Assembly: GCF_918797505.1 (NCBI RefSeq)
Contig: NC_092796.1
Coordinates: 29,584,098-29,648,097, forward strand
Length of the DNA: 64,000 bases
Origin: Bemisia tabaci
Taxonomy: Eukaryota > Arthropoda > Insecta > Hemiptera > Aleyrodidae
Direction of reading: 5' to 3'
Below are positions 36,182 to 47,814 of this stretch, in pieces. The notes under the pieces were generated by a model. The model saw only the letters and a program-made list of their open reading frames with translations, did not search any database and was not told the origin of the DNA. The position numbers and the translations under genes are program-made. Numbering within the stretch: the first letter of the stretch is position 1; the number at the start of each line of letters is the position of its first letter.

Positions 36182-36342
36182 AGTGGCGTGGCGTGCTTTG
36201 CGATGTATCGATAAGTCCCCATTCGAAGCTGTCGGAAATACTCGATTATTAAGGCGTTAGTTGCGAACACCCTGTTTATCGATCCTTTTCTTTAGGTTTA
36301 AATGGCAGATCAATCGATGTATCGCAAAGCAGGCCATGCCAC
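36182..36342. mobile_element. ATCGAT-family miniature element, copy 4 (best-defined ends)
   Basis: It has terminal inverted repeats agtggcgtggcgtgctttgc, then gatgtatcgat, with the complement atcgatgtatcgcaaagcag, then gccatgccac. This copy shows that the family is a 161-bp inverted-repeat element. Confidence 0.8.
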
Positions 36343-36850
36343 AGATCGATTCTGCAATCGCCGCTGCTGCCAATTTCACAAATCCTTGGTTGCGAACGCG
36401 AGCATATGCCGGCGAAGTCAGGTGGCGCATCTCTAAAGCGTGACTTAAAATTGCGTGGCAGTCGAATCCGGAAGAAGCGTCACTCGTGGAGCGAAGGGCT
36501 CCCAACTCGGGACGCGAAAATCGGATTCTCTTTTGGAGCGAAGCATAACAAATTCGGAGAGATAATGCTATGAACGCCAGCTCCCGCGGTGACTAGAGCG
36601 TAAAAACGAACGCCATTGTTTGCTCATGTTGCAAGATCGACTTTCGGTGGGTGTCGTCCTTCGATTTTTCCGAATCTTCAACCCAGAGACAAGAAACCCT
36701 CCACTGGCCTCATGGCGACAGGTGGAAGTTTTTAATTTCGGGTAATCAACAGTTCCTCGTGGAAAATTACAAGGGAGCAACATTCATCACCATAATTTCG
36801 GCTGTTGACCTACCTACGTGGTGGATGATGAGCTTCGGGTGACTCGATAG

Positions 36851-37155
36851 TCGAGGGCCGTAAGAATGAATGGGAATTATAAAGCGCCAGTGACGTCGGC
36901 GGCGACCTCGGAGAAGTCGACCCGAGTCTTTAACTCATGAGCCCTGTCCACAACGCTTTTGTCACATGCCCATGGCTCATGAATGCCGCATACAGTCGGC
37001 ACATAGTTCCGTTTGACAGAACGCAAAGCCCGCCTTTCTCCAATTTCTCCAAAGGGATTCACGCCCATTTTAACATTGTTTCTTATGCAGCTGTCTGGAG
37101 CACACCCCATCTTTTCCACTCGTCTATAGTTCCGTTTGCCAGAGATACGTCCATT
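36851..37155. repeat. Dispersed block, inverted to 46280-46560
   Basis: gggccgtaagaatgaatggg, aattataaagcgcc, ccctgtccacaacgctttt and agcacaccccatcttttcc recur in reverse order and strand at 46280-46560. It ends with a GGACGTATTT-like right terminus (gccagagatacgtcc). Confidence 0.65.
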
Positions 37156-37245
37156 TTAGAAACCCCGGATTAACCATCTCAGCAGGGTAATCGACTGAGG
37201 CCAAAGTTTAATGGGCCTGTTGCACACTTCAGCTGGAGCAAAATG

Positions 37246-37450
37246 GGACGTATTTCTATCGAACGGAACCGTGTGCAATAAGACATTAGCCCTGAGACCC
37301 ATAAAAATACACGCACACAAATCGGTAGAATTTACCATTCCTTCACGCTGTATGAAATACAGCGTGAAGGAAATTCTATCGATCTTTTTTTTTCAGTGCA
37401 TAACAGGGCTCACGTCATACTGCACATAGTTGCATTTGATAGAAATACGT
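37246..37450. mobile_element. GGACGTATTT-family element with an 83-bp insert
   Basis: The left end is ggacgtatttctatcgaacg and the right end gcatttgatagaaatacg. The usual centre (ccataagaatatatgcataa) is broken between gca and cataac by the palindrome at 37316-37398. Confidence 0.7.
37316..37398. mobile_element. 83-bp palindromic insert ending CAGTG
   Basis: The stem uses ccttcacgctgtat / atacagcgtgaagg with outer pairs ggtagaattt / aaattctatc, and it ends ttttttttcagtg. The same termini bound the element at 45056-45489, so it looks like a minimal version of that family. Confidence 0.65.
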
Positions 37451-37738
37451 AAGAGTTGTTTCGTGTAGAAAATGGCTCAGAAATCACAATGGGCGCATCG
37501 GGAAAGTCTCAAATATACTCCTAACTTTACAATCTGCGTATGAAATATGCATTTTTTTAAGTTTCCCGCTTCAAAGCAATACTACGGCCATAGGTGAACA
37601 AGTGAACGTTTCGTTGGAGAAGTCGTTGCATCCAACCCTTGCCCATTAGGATGCTGCACAATATTGAACATGACTGACACCAACCCGCCAAAACACACGT
37701 GAAGAGACGGGATTTTATCGACTGACGAGTTTATATTT

Positions 37739-37860
37739 GGACGTACTTCTGCCAAACGGAACTATGTGAATTAAGAAATGAGCCCTGAGACCCATAAGAA
37801 TATATGCATAACAGGGCTCACGTTATAGTGCACATAGTTCCGTTTGGCAGAAATACCTCC
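37739..37860. mobile_element. GGACGTATTT-family element, intact 122-bp copy
   Basis: ggacgtacttctgccaaacg at the left and cgtttggcagaaatacctcc at the right, with gagccctgagacccataaga and acagggctcacg in the centre. It is the cleanest copy in the window for defining the family. Confidence 0.82.
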
Positions 37861-38588
37861 ATTTACATTTTTCTCGCGTTGATACGTCAAGCAAACCATT
37901 GTTCTTCCTCCACTCCCATCCACTACTATTATTGAATGAAAAATAATATCAATCGACAAGAGAAGTATAAGTTTGTTTCTAGGACTAGATGACAAATGAT
38001 TAATATACTACAGTACACTCCATAAGTGTAATTTTGAAAGTGTCAGGTTTTTAAACTGAATGCTTTGTTTTTAAAAATGTATCAAATTTTTGGCGTTTTC
38101 TTGCATATATAATTTAGGCAAAATATAATAGAAGTCCTTTTTAAGATAAATTTATCTCAAAAAACCGAATGTTCGAGTTTCTGGTAATGTTATATTTAAA
38201 ATAGACGTAGGTACATCTGTTCCAAAATTACTTGTTTCTCTCACGATCATAAATTTGAAATCATTCAGGAACGTTCACGCAATAAAAAAGACAAGAGAAA
38301 GTTTTAAGCACCTTCTCACAATGACAACGGTGCACTGAAAAATAAGATTTATTCTCAATTTAGGCATAACGGTTGCTTCTCAGTTACAGGTCGTGACTTA
38401 TTCATTCGCGCCTCCACCCCTCCCATCCTCAATATGTATTTTTAACACTCCGCGCGTTCTCAGCTTGCGTTTTAAATTGTTATTAATTTCCCGGTAATTG
38501 CTATGTGCGCTCCTACCGACCCTGCCAGCACGCGGAGCTAAGTAGCGCGAAAATTTATAACGAACACGTTGGTAATTAGAACATAATA

Positions 38589-38841
38589 CTGCCGTGCTAA
38601 GGAAGAACGCCGTACGAACATTCGAGAGTTGCCAAATCACCCCGGATAAAAAGCGTATTTTTAAGAACGATTATGCGTATTTGTCAAACAAATGTTCAGA
38701 CGTTTTAGACGAATTCGCGAACAAAATCGTCTGAAAAAATTGAAGAAAATAATTTAAGATTTTCCCAGTAAATTAAGGTTTAATTGAATGAAATATGGCA
38801 ACGTCTGAAGGTTCATACGGCGTTCTTCTTTAGCACGGCAG
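38589..38841. mobile_element. CTGCCGTGC-family element, copy 5
   Basis: ctgccgtgctaaggaagaac and gttcttctttagcacggcag are near-perfect complementary ends; 253 bp. Confidence 0.85.
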
Positions 38842-38906
38842 AATAGCTCTCGCAGTCTCAGCCCGTACGAACACTCATCCCAGAATGATAGGGTATAGGA
38901 GCTCTA

Positions 38907-39160
38907 ATTCCGTGCCACAGAAAAACGCCGTATGAGCCTTCAGACGTTGCAAAATTTCATTTAATGAAATCAGAATTTTCCGGGACTTCTGAAGGGATTT
39001 TCCCTCCAGTTTTTCAGAGAATTCTATTCGCAATCAAATCTATATTATTTGAAAATATTGTTGTTAGATACTCATAACTCGCCTTAATTGTAATCATTTT
39101 ATCGGATGGAATTTGGCAACTCTTAAATGTTTAAATGTCGTTTTCCCCAGCACGATAGTC
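38907..39160. mobile_element. CTGCCGTGC-family element, copy 6
   Basis: The left end is diverged (ttccgtgccacagaaaaacg), then ccgtatgagccttcagacg. The right end is gtcgttttccccagcacgat. It starts 65 bp after copy 5 in the same layout. Confidence 0.7.
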
Positions 39161-41406
39161 CAGTACTGCAAGGTGTTAAGCACTCATAGATTTGCGGTTT
39201 CATTCCCAACGTTTTTACTTGTCTTACGATTTTTGTCTTTCAATAGCGTGAATATGGCAGCTTTTCTAATAGCCTAGTCATGGTAGTTACAATATTTTGG
39301 TGCTAACACGACCTTTGGTCTTTTGGCTTTCCAAGGTTTGTTCAGTTCTTCAAACTTTAATTTAAGAAGTAAATATTGATATTGTAATAATTAATAGTCT
39401 TTGGTTCATCTTCCTGTACGTTCGAGACGAAAAAAATTGTCATGTATTTTTACCGTGAATTATGACCTTCATAAAATTGAATCTTCAGGATAATCTAGTA
39501 ATCAGTATATTTGCGCCCAGCAGTAATGAATATGCAATGTGCATTTTATTTGAGCGTGCCGTTACGCGAGAGAAAATGTTAGATAATGTAAGATAGGGGA
39601 TATGGAAAATAAAAATAAATCTTGAGAGGTACAAAAGAAAATAGTATCTTATCCGTGTTCGATCCTAGGTTGGTAAATTCTATACTCTAACAACCCTTAT
39701 AAAAAAGTCTGGAACGGGGAACTTAAACCTCTAGACGAGGGCACGGCAAAAATCATTCGACGAAGAATAAAGAGATTCGAGTAATAACATAAAATTGCGG
39801 GTATGCAATTTAGGTAAGCAAATATTTGGAAACGATAACAAAATAATTTATGGAGTTACACGCCGGTTATAAGGGCACGGTGCCCCCGCATAAATGGAAT
39901 TGCTCGGGGGCGAACGGGAAATCGGTAAATTTGGGTTTGCGCGAGTACGTTTGAAAATTAGGTGTAGAAACGAGGTTTATTGAAACAAATTGGAAAATTT
40001 ATCGATTGCTCCGGAGATAAAAGGGGCGGCTCTGTCGAATCCGCGTAATTTATTTTGAGCGGAGGGGCTATTAGTTTCCCCGGCGTCGGAGGGCGCAAAG
40101 ATAAATTCGAGCCGAGCGGGCTTGCTTCATCCCATTTAAAAAGTAATTCTAGAAATTGAATCCTTATCATTTTTCAGCCATTAAGCGTCGGCGCCTCTAA
40201 TTATACACGTTGCTCGCGGTTTGAAACCGGGTCTTAAACTGTTTAAACGTGGAAATTCATTTAGTCGGATTGGTAGAGTACGAGCATTCCACAAGTGGCG
40301 AACGATGTGGATAAGATTCGAGTCGTCTTAAAAGTGTCTGCCTCCCCTCTCCCCCCCCCCTCCCCGATTTTCTGCGGATTTATTTACTCCCCCAGTTGTT
40401 CTGATTTGAAGTGCAGTTTGCGCTGAGGATAGACTGCATTTCGTTTAATTTCACTGTTCGTCTCAGAAGTGAAGGTACGGTGTCTAGAATCTGGAAAAAC
40501 CAGAGAGACTGGGATTCATCGAGGAATAAATATTTAAACTTGAGGGAATTTGTCTGGGAATTAGTGCCAAAATAACCAGGAGTTCCTTCTATCTCCGCTT
40601 CGAGGTCTAATTGGTTGAACATTGATGGTTCGGGTTAACTCGGCTTTAAAGGACGAGATAAATAAAAATGGAAGATTTTATTTTGCACCAACATTTTTGA
40701 AAAAATCTTGTTTTTTCCGAGAGATCTTACGGTTAAAAGTGAAATAAAATCCCTATTTTCTATCAGTGAGCATTTTCTTGGAAATCGGGCAAATTTGAGG
40801 AAGGATCAGGGAACGTATAAACACAAGAATTATTATAGACATCATTCACGAGGGAAGTCTGCATTTATTCGTAATTTTCTCTGTTTTGTAAATATTCTAG
40901 TCAAGGTGTAAAAACTTCAAAATTTCAATTATTTAAATAAGTTTTTATTGCACGTAATCAAAACCAAACTAACTAATTTGCTACTACTGTTCAATCACAA
41001 CAATCGGCAAATCCTTAAAAGTCCCTCTCAGTTTCTGTAATTAAAAAATAGGTATTTTGCAAGAATGTCATTTTCCTTCATTTTATTCTGTAAAATGTGC
41101 TGGCATAACTGCACATTCCTTGACTTTTTTAATCAATGTCGTACCAAGAAGAGATAAATTTAATTTTCTAAAAGTGGACGGTGCATCGCACTTGTAATTA
41201 AAAATGCAATTGAATTCAAAGTATTGGCCTCATAATTTGCTAGAAATATTCAATATCAATTTGGAGACAAAGGTATCTTGCATGTTTCTCTTACAATTCT
41301 GCAGAAGTAGAACATTCCAAGAACGTGGCAGAAAATTCCCGGTCGAAATTCATAATTGAAGCATCCTTCCGGGATGCAATATCTCGTGCAGGTACCTGCC
41401 CCTATC

Positions 41407-41658
41407 CTACCGTGCTAAGAAAGAACGTCGTAAGAACCTTCAGACGTCGCCAAATTTCCCTCGATAAAATATGATTTTTCAGGGGAATCCGTGCGTATTT
41501 TTTCTTCGATTTTTATAGTATTTTATTCGCAATCAGATCTAAATTATCTGAGCATTTCAAGAGAAGATATTCTCAACTCTCCTTAAAAATAAACATTTTA
41601 TTGGAGGAAATTTGGCAACTCTCGAATGTTCATACGGCGTTGTTCCTTGGCACGACAG
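41407..41658. mobile_element. CTGCCGTGC-family element, copy 7
   Basis: ctaccgtgctaagaaagaac at the left, gttgttccttggcacgacag at the right, with cgtcgccaaatttccctcg and gaggaaatttggcaactctc inside. Confidence 0.8.
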
Positions 41659-42118
41659 TATTCTCCTCTAGCATTTCTAGTTCTATCTAAACGAATCTGT
41701 CACTCAAGCACAAACGTTCGGGATTGAATGCACTTCGTTTTATCCTGAGGCGCCCCAGCGGAAATGATTGTTGCACATCTTTTCCATGAAAATTCCGCCA
41801 TCGCAATCCAGCGTTCCGATAGCTAAAGTGCGAAACCACGTAACGCCGTTTGCAATATCACAGACCTCTTGTCATATTTTATTTTTTTCGTAGGAAAACT
41901 AGTCAACGTAATTTCATAAAAACTTTCTTGGTTTTTCTCCCCGTTATCAGAATATTCTGTACAAATTTCAAGGTATGAAACTGGCTTAACTCTCTTCGAG
42001 GTAATAGAATAAAGCTAGAATTTTGAAACGCTGCGATGAAGGTACGTGGTTTTGCACTTTTGCCATCGAATTAGATGCCTTTTATTGTCAAGAGAACGCT
42101 GACGGGCGTAAATAAAAT

Positions 42119-42244
42119 GGACGTATTTAAAGCAAAAGGAACGATGCCATTCTGACAGGAGCCAGGGAACCTTCAGATTCATAAAAATACATGAAATGAC
42201 AGGGCTCAATTGTCACTCAGTGATTCCTTTTGATTTAAATGCGT
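42119..42244. mobile_element. GGACGTATTT-family element, diverged copy
   Basis: ggacgtatttaaagcaaaag at the left and ccttttgatttaaatgcgtc at the right, with a cagggctcaattgtc centre. Confidence 0.65.
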
Positions 42245-43056
42245 CTGAATGGCATTTCCCAAATCGGGTGTACATCATGAAATCATCCACGACCTCTGCA
42301 CGCGCATCAACATTGACAGTTCTGAATTGGAGAACGCTTCGACTGTTTTATTTAAGTAAAAGCTAAGATAGGAAAGATACTTTTGTGCGTAGGTGAAAGG
42401 GAAGAAAAGCCAATAATAATCTTATCGGTATTTAGCCGAGAGAGCAAGAAGTAAAAATGTGTAACCTCCTCATTGGTCACTTGTATTTGACTTGAGACGA
42501 TACCTATTGATGATCTATGTAGGCCTTGTTGCCTATCAACGTTTTGAAGGAACTTCATTTTCGGTGACACCGAAGAATTTGCAAACATTTAGTATGCCAT
42601 TCCGTCTCTGAGGCACACTGACTATAGATGTTAGATAATACAAATACAAGACAAAGACAAGGCAATACAAGATTAATTACTTGAAATTAAAATAATAATA
42701 AGAATTTAAACAGTTAAGACTAAAAATGTGAAAGTCATTTGTCATAGTCATTGCCATGTGCTGTCGTTTGTTTGGTATCAGGTAATCCCGTTACGACTTA
42801 AAATTAAAATTTAGAAATATTTTAAAGTAAATGTAAACGGTTTTTGACTAAAAATTTGAAAGTCATTTGTTTTGTGAGTCAAATGCTTGTAATTCATGGT
42901 TCCATCCGGTTATCGAAGATGAGCACGGTTGTACTAGAATTCCGCTAATAGGATATTTGGCTTTCATCATATTAAATTTCAAATCATTGGTACCTTTGAA
43001 AGCATTGACGTCAAAAGAAACTATATCCATTAAGACATAAGCCTTGTAATACACGT

Positions 43057-43234
43057 GCTCTGGATCTCAGGGCTCTTATGTACGTATTTATGCTAGAAGG
43101 AACTATATGCATCAGGTTTGCGTGTAACATGTGCTCCTCTGGATCTCAGGGCTCATATGTACGTAATTATGCTAAAAGGAACTATGTACATAGGGTTTGC
43201 GTGTAACATGGTTCCTTTTAGCTTTAATACGTCC
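43057..43234. repeat. GGACGTATTT-family derivative, duplicated segment
   Basis: The words gtgctctggatctcagggct and gctagaaggaactatatgca occur twice about 83 bp apart, then gttccttttagctttaatacgtcc closes the block. It looks like an internal tandem duplication. Confidence 0.6.
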
Positions 43235-43755
43235 ATATTATGGTGGATATAGTTCCTTTTGAACCAAGGATTCGGTGAGTGGGAATTTTTGATAATTGCG
43301 GTGATCGGCTCCAAAATGTCCACTCTTTATTTCCTTTCTAGAAAACATTTAAAAATTAAAATTTAAAGTTGGGAAGTCTACAACCTTGTAAATTATGGAA
43401 TGAAATCGTTTTCAATAAACCAATTTCTTTGTCGGCATTCCAGTATTGATATTGCACCCAGATTCTTTATGCGTTGTTTCTGAACAACGCCTATCTGAAT
43501 CCTGCAGCTTGGTCAGAACCAAGCTACAGAATAGTCAGGAAATTTCTCTCAAAATTCATCTCATTTCCATCACCCTCAGAGTTGCCAAAAATGTTCATTA
43601 ATTCATCTGTTGTTACATCGAGCTATATTGCAAATAGGAAACTAAAATAATTGGGAACTTGGTAACAGTGACGGTTCTATTCCATTCCGCGAAATCAATT
43701 CAAGGATTTTGTAATTAGTTTACGTTGAGTAGAGTTTGTCAGACCTCAATCAGAG

Positions 43756-43915
43756 CGGTGGTGGGGCTTTACAGATCGATTATTGACATTTCCCAATTTG
43801 AAGCTTTGGTAAAGAATCGATTGTTAAGGTGTTCGTTGCGGACACCCTGTTTATCGATCCTTTTCCATAGTTTTAAATGCCAGATCAATCGATACATCGC
43901 AAAGCACTCCACGCC
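43756..43915. mobile_element. ATCGAT-family miniature element, copy 5
   Basis: gatcgattattgacatttcc, aagaatcgattgttaaggtg, cctgtttatcgatcc and gcaaagcactccacgcc are present in family order. Confidence 0.75.
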
Positions 43916-45055
43916 TTTGAATCCGAGACGGAGTTTCTAACGACCAAGTTCTCTTTGCAGTATCTAAGTCATTAAATTTTGATTTTATATTAAGCAATAT
44001 GTCTCCTCTTTCATAATCCTCAGAAGTTTTGACAAGTATTTTTCCAGACTTTATATCTCTAAAGATTAGGACATATTGTGACCTATATTAACTTTTTCTC
44101 TCGATAAGTTTCTTTTAAATTTATTGACGGCCAAAACGGTGAATCGCTGATGTTAGTAATTTATTTTAAAGGAAAGTAGAAAATCCACGTTTATAGGTGC
44201 TTAAGCATTTTTTAATTCGCTGTCGTTGAAGAATTCTTATCAAGGATCAATATAAGTATTGGAAAAATGAAACATTAGTGATTCAATCGAAAATATTCAG
44301 CTCCAGCAAAGGGAGTATACCAAGATCCTGTTTGAAAATTCGAAGTTCTTTAATTATCAGAAACCGGGCTATTGATAATCCAGTTATCTTGATATTTTTA
44401 TTCGTTTTCTTGTTCCAAAATGTTCGTTGAAGTCCACTTTGATATCTTATGAATAACTCAATTTTATGTTTCCTAACGACCCCATTTTCGTGAGCAGTCA
44501 CATTTCATGTAATTCACTCCCGGTAAACTTATTTTGATAGTCAAAGTGCAAAGCCACGTATTTTCATTGCAATGTTTCAAAATTTCCGCCACTATCTTAT
44601 TTTAAAGGAAAACAAGCCTACTTTATCGGTTGAAATTTCTGCAGAATATTCTCCAAATAGAGAAGAAAAATCAAAGAAGTTTCCAAGGAGCTGCGTTGAC
44701 TAGTTTTCCTTAGAGGAAATAAAATATGATAGGAACCCTACAACATCGCAAACGGAGATACAAGGTCTCGCACTTTAGCCATCGATATTATACACAGGAA
44801 GCATTCCTATTTGTATTCTGAAAGTTTCATTTAATTTGCCAACCCATGCATACAGCAGCTGACCAACAAGACAATGACCCATCAAACTGTTCCTGAGATA
44901 AAGTGTAATCCTTCCTCGTCGCATAGCAGTCAAAAATCCCTAAGGGTTGAAAAATCCTGTCAGGAAAAATCAAGGGAGTTTCCAAGAAATCACCTCGAGT
45001 AATTTTTCAAAGAGGAAATAAAGTATGATAGCAAGCCTGCATATCCGGAAACGGA

Positions 45056-45489
45056 CACTGAAAATAAAAATTGGTATAATTTGTCATTTCTTCACGGTGT
45101 ATATCACACAGCGTTAATTCAGAGTCAATTCGGCCAGAAGAAAGGTAAACGTTACTACATACTGGTACATGTAACCATTCCTCAGGCAGAATCGACTTTG
45201 AATTGGACGTATTTCTGTCAAACGGAACTAAACGCCATTTGAGTTCCTTTTTTGAAGAATTTAGAATGCCGGATAGCGAATTCTGTTAAACGGAACTAAG
45301 CGCCATGGAAAAGCATTGCGAGTATAGGACGCAATGAGCCCGACACCCGATTCCGCCGCCAATCCAAGCCCCCCTGTACCTTCCTCCCCCTATGGCGCTT
45401 AGTTCCGTTTGACAGAAATACGTCCAATTCACGCTGTGTAAAATGCAGCGTGAAGGAATGGTAAATTCTACCAATCTTTTTTTTCAGTG
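45056..45489. mobile_element. 434-bp composite inverted-repeat element before CUB1 exon c
   Basis: The ends are CACTGAAAATAAAAATTGG and ccaatcttttttttcagtg. Inward, cttcacggtgtatatcacac is matched by gcagcgtgaagg. The centre holds GGACGTATTT-like arms (ggacgtatttctgtcaaacg and cgtttgacagaaatacgtcc). It may be one element captured inside another. It ends 203 bp before the exon at 45693. Confidence 0.7.
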
Positions 45490-45692
45490 GAGACACTTTG
45501 CAACGGTGCTTATGCACGTTGGCCATCGATTCCATTCAGGAGTTATGACTCAGAGAGCCTCTGAAGCAAACTCTATTGAGCTGCTGGTGTCGATGGGTTA
45601 CACGGATCAAATGTTTACTCGCATGGTGTGTAGCACCTTGATTATTTAATACTGATCAATTGACACTGATTATTGATATGTTGGTGTTTCAG

Positions 45693-45925
45693 TTGTCTGA
45701 ACCGGGCGGACGTGATCAAAGTATACGACGGGAGGAACAACCTGGCGCCGACGATAGCCATGCTCTGCAACGAGGTGACAGAGCAAGAGGTTCTGTCCAC
45801 CGGCTCCGACATGTACATCGAATTCATATCAAACTCCGACCTCCCAGGTCAAGGTTTCAAGGCCCTCTTCCAATTTCAGCCGGTTGCGACCTTGACCACG
45901 ACCAGCGATAGGTTGCACTCTATCG
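45693..45925 (+). CDS. CUB1 exon c (C-terminal half of first CUB domain)
   Basis: The acceptor is ggtgtttcag|T and the donor ATCG|gtaagc. The first base completes AG|T (Ser), followed by CLNRADVIKVYDGRNN with the third CUB cysteine. Then comes MLCNEV with the fourth cysteine, and TGSDMYIEFISNSDLPGQGF with the end of the fold. It finishes in a Thr-rich start of the linker (ATLTTTSDR). VYDG is the typical CUB turn before the calcium-site region. A 434-bp inverted-repeat element ends about 200 bp upstream and a CACTGG-family element starts 113 bp downstream of the donor, so the exon is hemmed in by transposons. Confidence 0.92.
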
Positions 45926-46037
45926 GTAAGCCCAATCAGAAATACCTACTTGTAGCCTGCAAATCCTTGAGGGAAGGGCTGGTTCAACCACCTCTGGTCA
46001 AACTTCACGTTAAATTTGGACGTATTCATGCTAAAAT

Positions 46038-46269
46038 CACTGGAAAAAAAACACATTGGATCCATAGAGTCCAGACTCTTGAACACATTGACAAGAAAAA
46101 ATACTCTTGATTCAATCGGATTTTTGCTTGAATCGAAACGGAAATCCGCTTAAATTAAGAGGCTTGGTTCTTGATTTAAGCTAGATTCTGATTGAATCAA
46201 GAGTAATTTTTCTTGTCGATGTTTTTAAGAGTCTGGACTCTATAGATCCAATGTGTTTTTTTTCCAGTG
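46038..46269. mobile_element. CACTGG-family element, copy D
   Basis: CACTGGAAAAAAAACACATT and aatgtgttttttttccagtg are perfect complementary 20-bp ends. It lies 113 bp after the donor of the CUB1 exon at 45693. Confidence 0.88.
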
Positions 46270-46279
46270 AGGGACTAAA

Positions 46280-46560
46280 AACGTATGGGAAAGATGGGGT
46301 GCGCTCGTTTGAGCTGCATTAAAAGCAAGGTGAAAGTGGACGTAATTCCTTTTAGGAAAATGGAAAATTGGGATTTGATGTTAATTTAAAGGGAAATTAA
46401 GCGCCGAAATATGATGTGATGAGTCGTGGGGATGTGACAAAAGCGTTGTGGACAGGGCTCATGAATTAAATGACGTCAACTTGAATCTCCACGTCCCCTT
46501 AGTCGCCGCTGACGTCACCGGCGCTTTATAATTCCCATTCATTCTTACGGCCGTCAACTA
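46280..46560. repeat. Dispersed block, inverted to 36851-37155
   Basis: gggaaagatggggtgcgctc, gacaaaagcgttgtggacag, ggcgctttataattccc and attcattcttacggcc correspond to the block near 36.9-37.1 kb on the other strand. Confidence 0.65.
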
Positions 46561-47045
46561 ACGAGCACACTTTTTTCCCCACCTGTTTCTGGTTCCTTTC
46601 AGCATAAATACGTCCATTTGACAAGTTGGTGGGATGTGTGTTGTCAAACATCCCTACACTCACCCTTATTTTTAGCTCTTAATATATCAACGGTCTTCAG
46701 AATATTGATATCAAGCGTGAATGGGGAATATTGAGGGATTTTGTATGTCTCTGGATATAAAACATGGTTTCAACCCCCTCCCAACCTTTGACCCTCTGAA
46801 ATTTTCCTTTAACTTGAGATTTCAATTTTTTAAGGCCTCAAATGAATCCAGCAATGAACGTTACAGGGAGTCACAATTAGACCAACGTGTACAACACCTA
46901 AACGTAATTGCTCTGACGTGATTAAATTTTCAAGTTTTATTTTTGAGCTTTATTAGACAGTTAGTACAATATATATTATATTTCATTTTTGGAGCAACTT
47001 TCAATTTATTAAAATCATTTTTTTTATGTTTTTCAATTCTTTCAG

Positions 47046-47126
47046 AGACTGAAAAAAGTACCTTAGCAACAGGACCTGTCACGCATATTAAAAAAATGCC
47101 TGATACGGGATCACCTGCAACTACAA
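47046..47126 (+). CDS. Inter-CUB linker exon
   Basis: An 81-bp exon between a long T-rich tract ending tttcag and CTACAA|gtaagt. It begins and ends in phase 1, so it is a multiple of three and could be skipped without shifting frame. It encodes about 26 residues (TEKSTLATGPVTHIKK, then MPDTGSPATT), rich in Thr, Ser and Pro as expected of an extracellular linker. Joined directly to the exon at 57984 it gives Ile at the junction and runs straight into TNCDMV, the start of CUB2. Confidence 0.7.
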
Positions 47127-47724
47127 GTAAGTCACTGGCACAATTCATCTTGCTTCATGTTAATAACTGGGAGACATCTCTCCTAACTGTGTATAAAGGC
47201 ACGACCGAACTGAATGATAATCACGATGCACTCTTTTGCAATCATTATGTAATATGCGTGATGCAATATTTACTTTTTGATTTGATCAATACGCACAATT
47301 TCATTTCTCTCTGACTTCGAACAAATGTTTTTCGAGAAATAATAAAGCAGTTTGTTGACAAGACCCGTCAAAGTAGACATAAAAATGATTCTTTTGCATT
47401 TCCAGAGTATTTAAGTTGAAAGGTGATCGGAGAGGAACGTAAGTAAGTTATAGATGCAGTTTAACTTTCCCAAGGGAAAAAAAATCCTTCCCCCTAAAGA
47501 CAATTTTAAGAGACTTCAAATGAGAGTAAATATATTTGGAGATTGCAATCCCCTAAAAAATGTTCATTCCAGTAATTTTCATCGGAATTCCTCTCTTTCC
47601 AACTTCCAACAATAATATTACTTGGATCATTCCCTAAATTTTTTACCACGCAGTGTGAAATAAGAAGTCATTTTGTTGGAATTTTGAAGCACAATTCACT
47701 CTTATTTTTTTTAAACTTTTTTAG

Positions 47725-47814
47725 CGCCAATGACACCAACAACAGACGCCGACCTTGACATAGAACTGTCGGAACCTGAAATGACGACACAGAGACCTAA
47801 GAAAGTTGTGGTGT
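47725..47814 (+). CDS. Candidate cassette exon of the inter-CUB linker
   Basis: A strong polypyrimidine tract ends in tttttttag at 47724. It is followed, in the phase left by the exon at 47046, by PMTPTTDADLDIELSEPEM and TTQRPKK, a Thr/Glu-rich linker-like peptide. The 3' border is not clear. The donor with the right phase for the next exon is either at 47815 (gtccaa, weak) or at 47953 (gtagga, moderate). A gtgtgt donor at 47811 is better but leaves phase 0. Because the 47046 exon can also splice straight to 57984, this may be an alternative exon or not an exon at all. Confidence 0.4.

Larger units (their letters stand above)
27984..45692 (+). other. Intron 2 of the CUB gene (17.7 kb)
   Basis: This intron lies between gtaaga and tttcag, phase 2, inside CUB1. 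It hosts many inverted-repeat elements, listed separately. I see no supported feature in 28682-29236, 30026-30420, 30683-31170, 31559-33146, 34745-35660, 36343-36850, 37861-38588, 39161-41406, 41659-42118, 42245-43056, 43235-43755 and 43916-45055. Near 32388 and 32940 there are G-rich runs of 12 to 13 guanines. They could form G-quadruplexes or be assembly-prone homopolymers. Confidence 0.8.
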
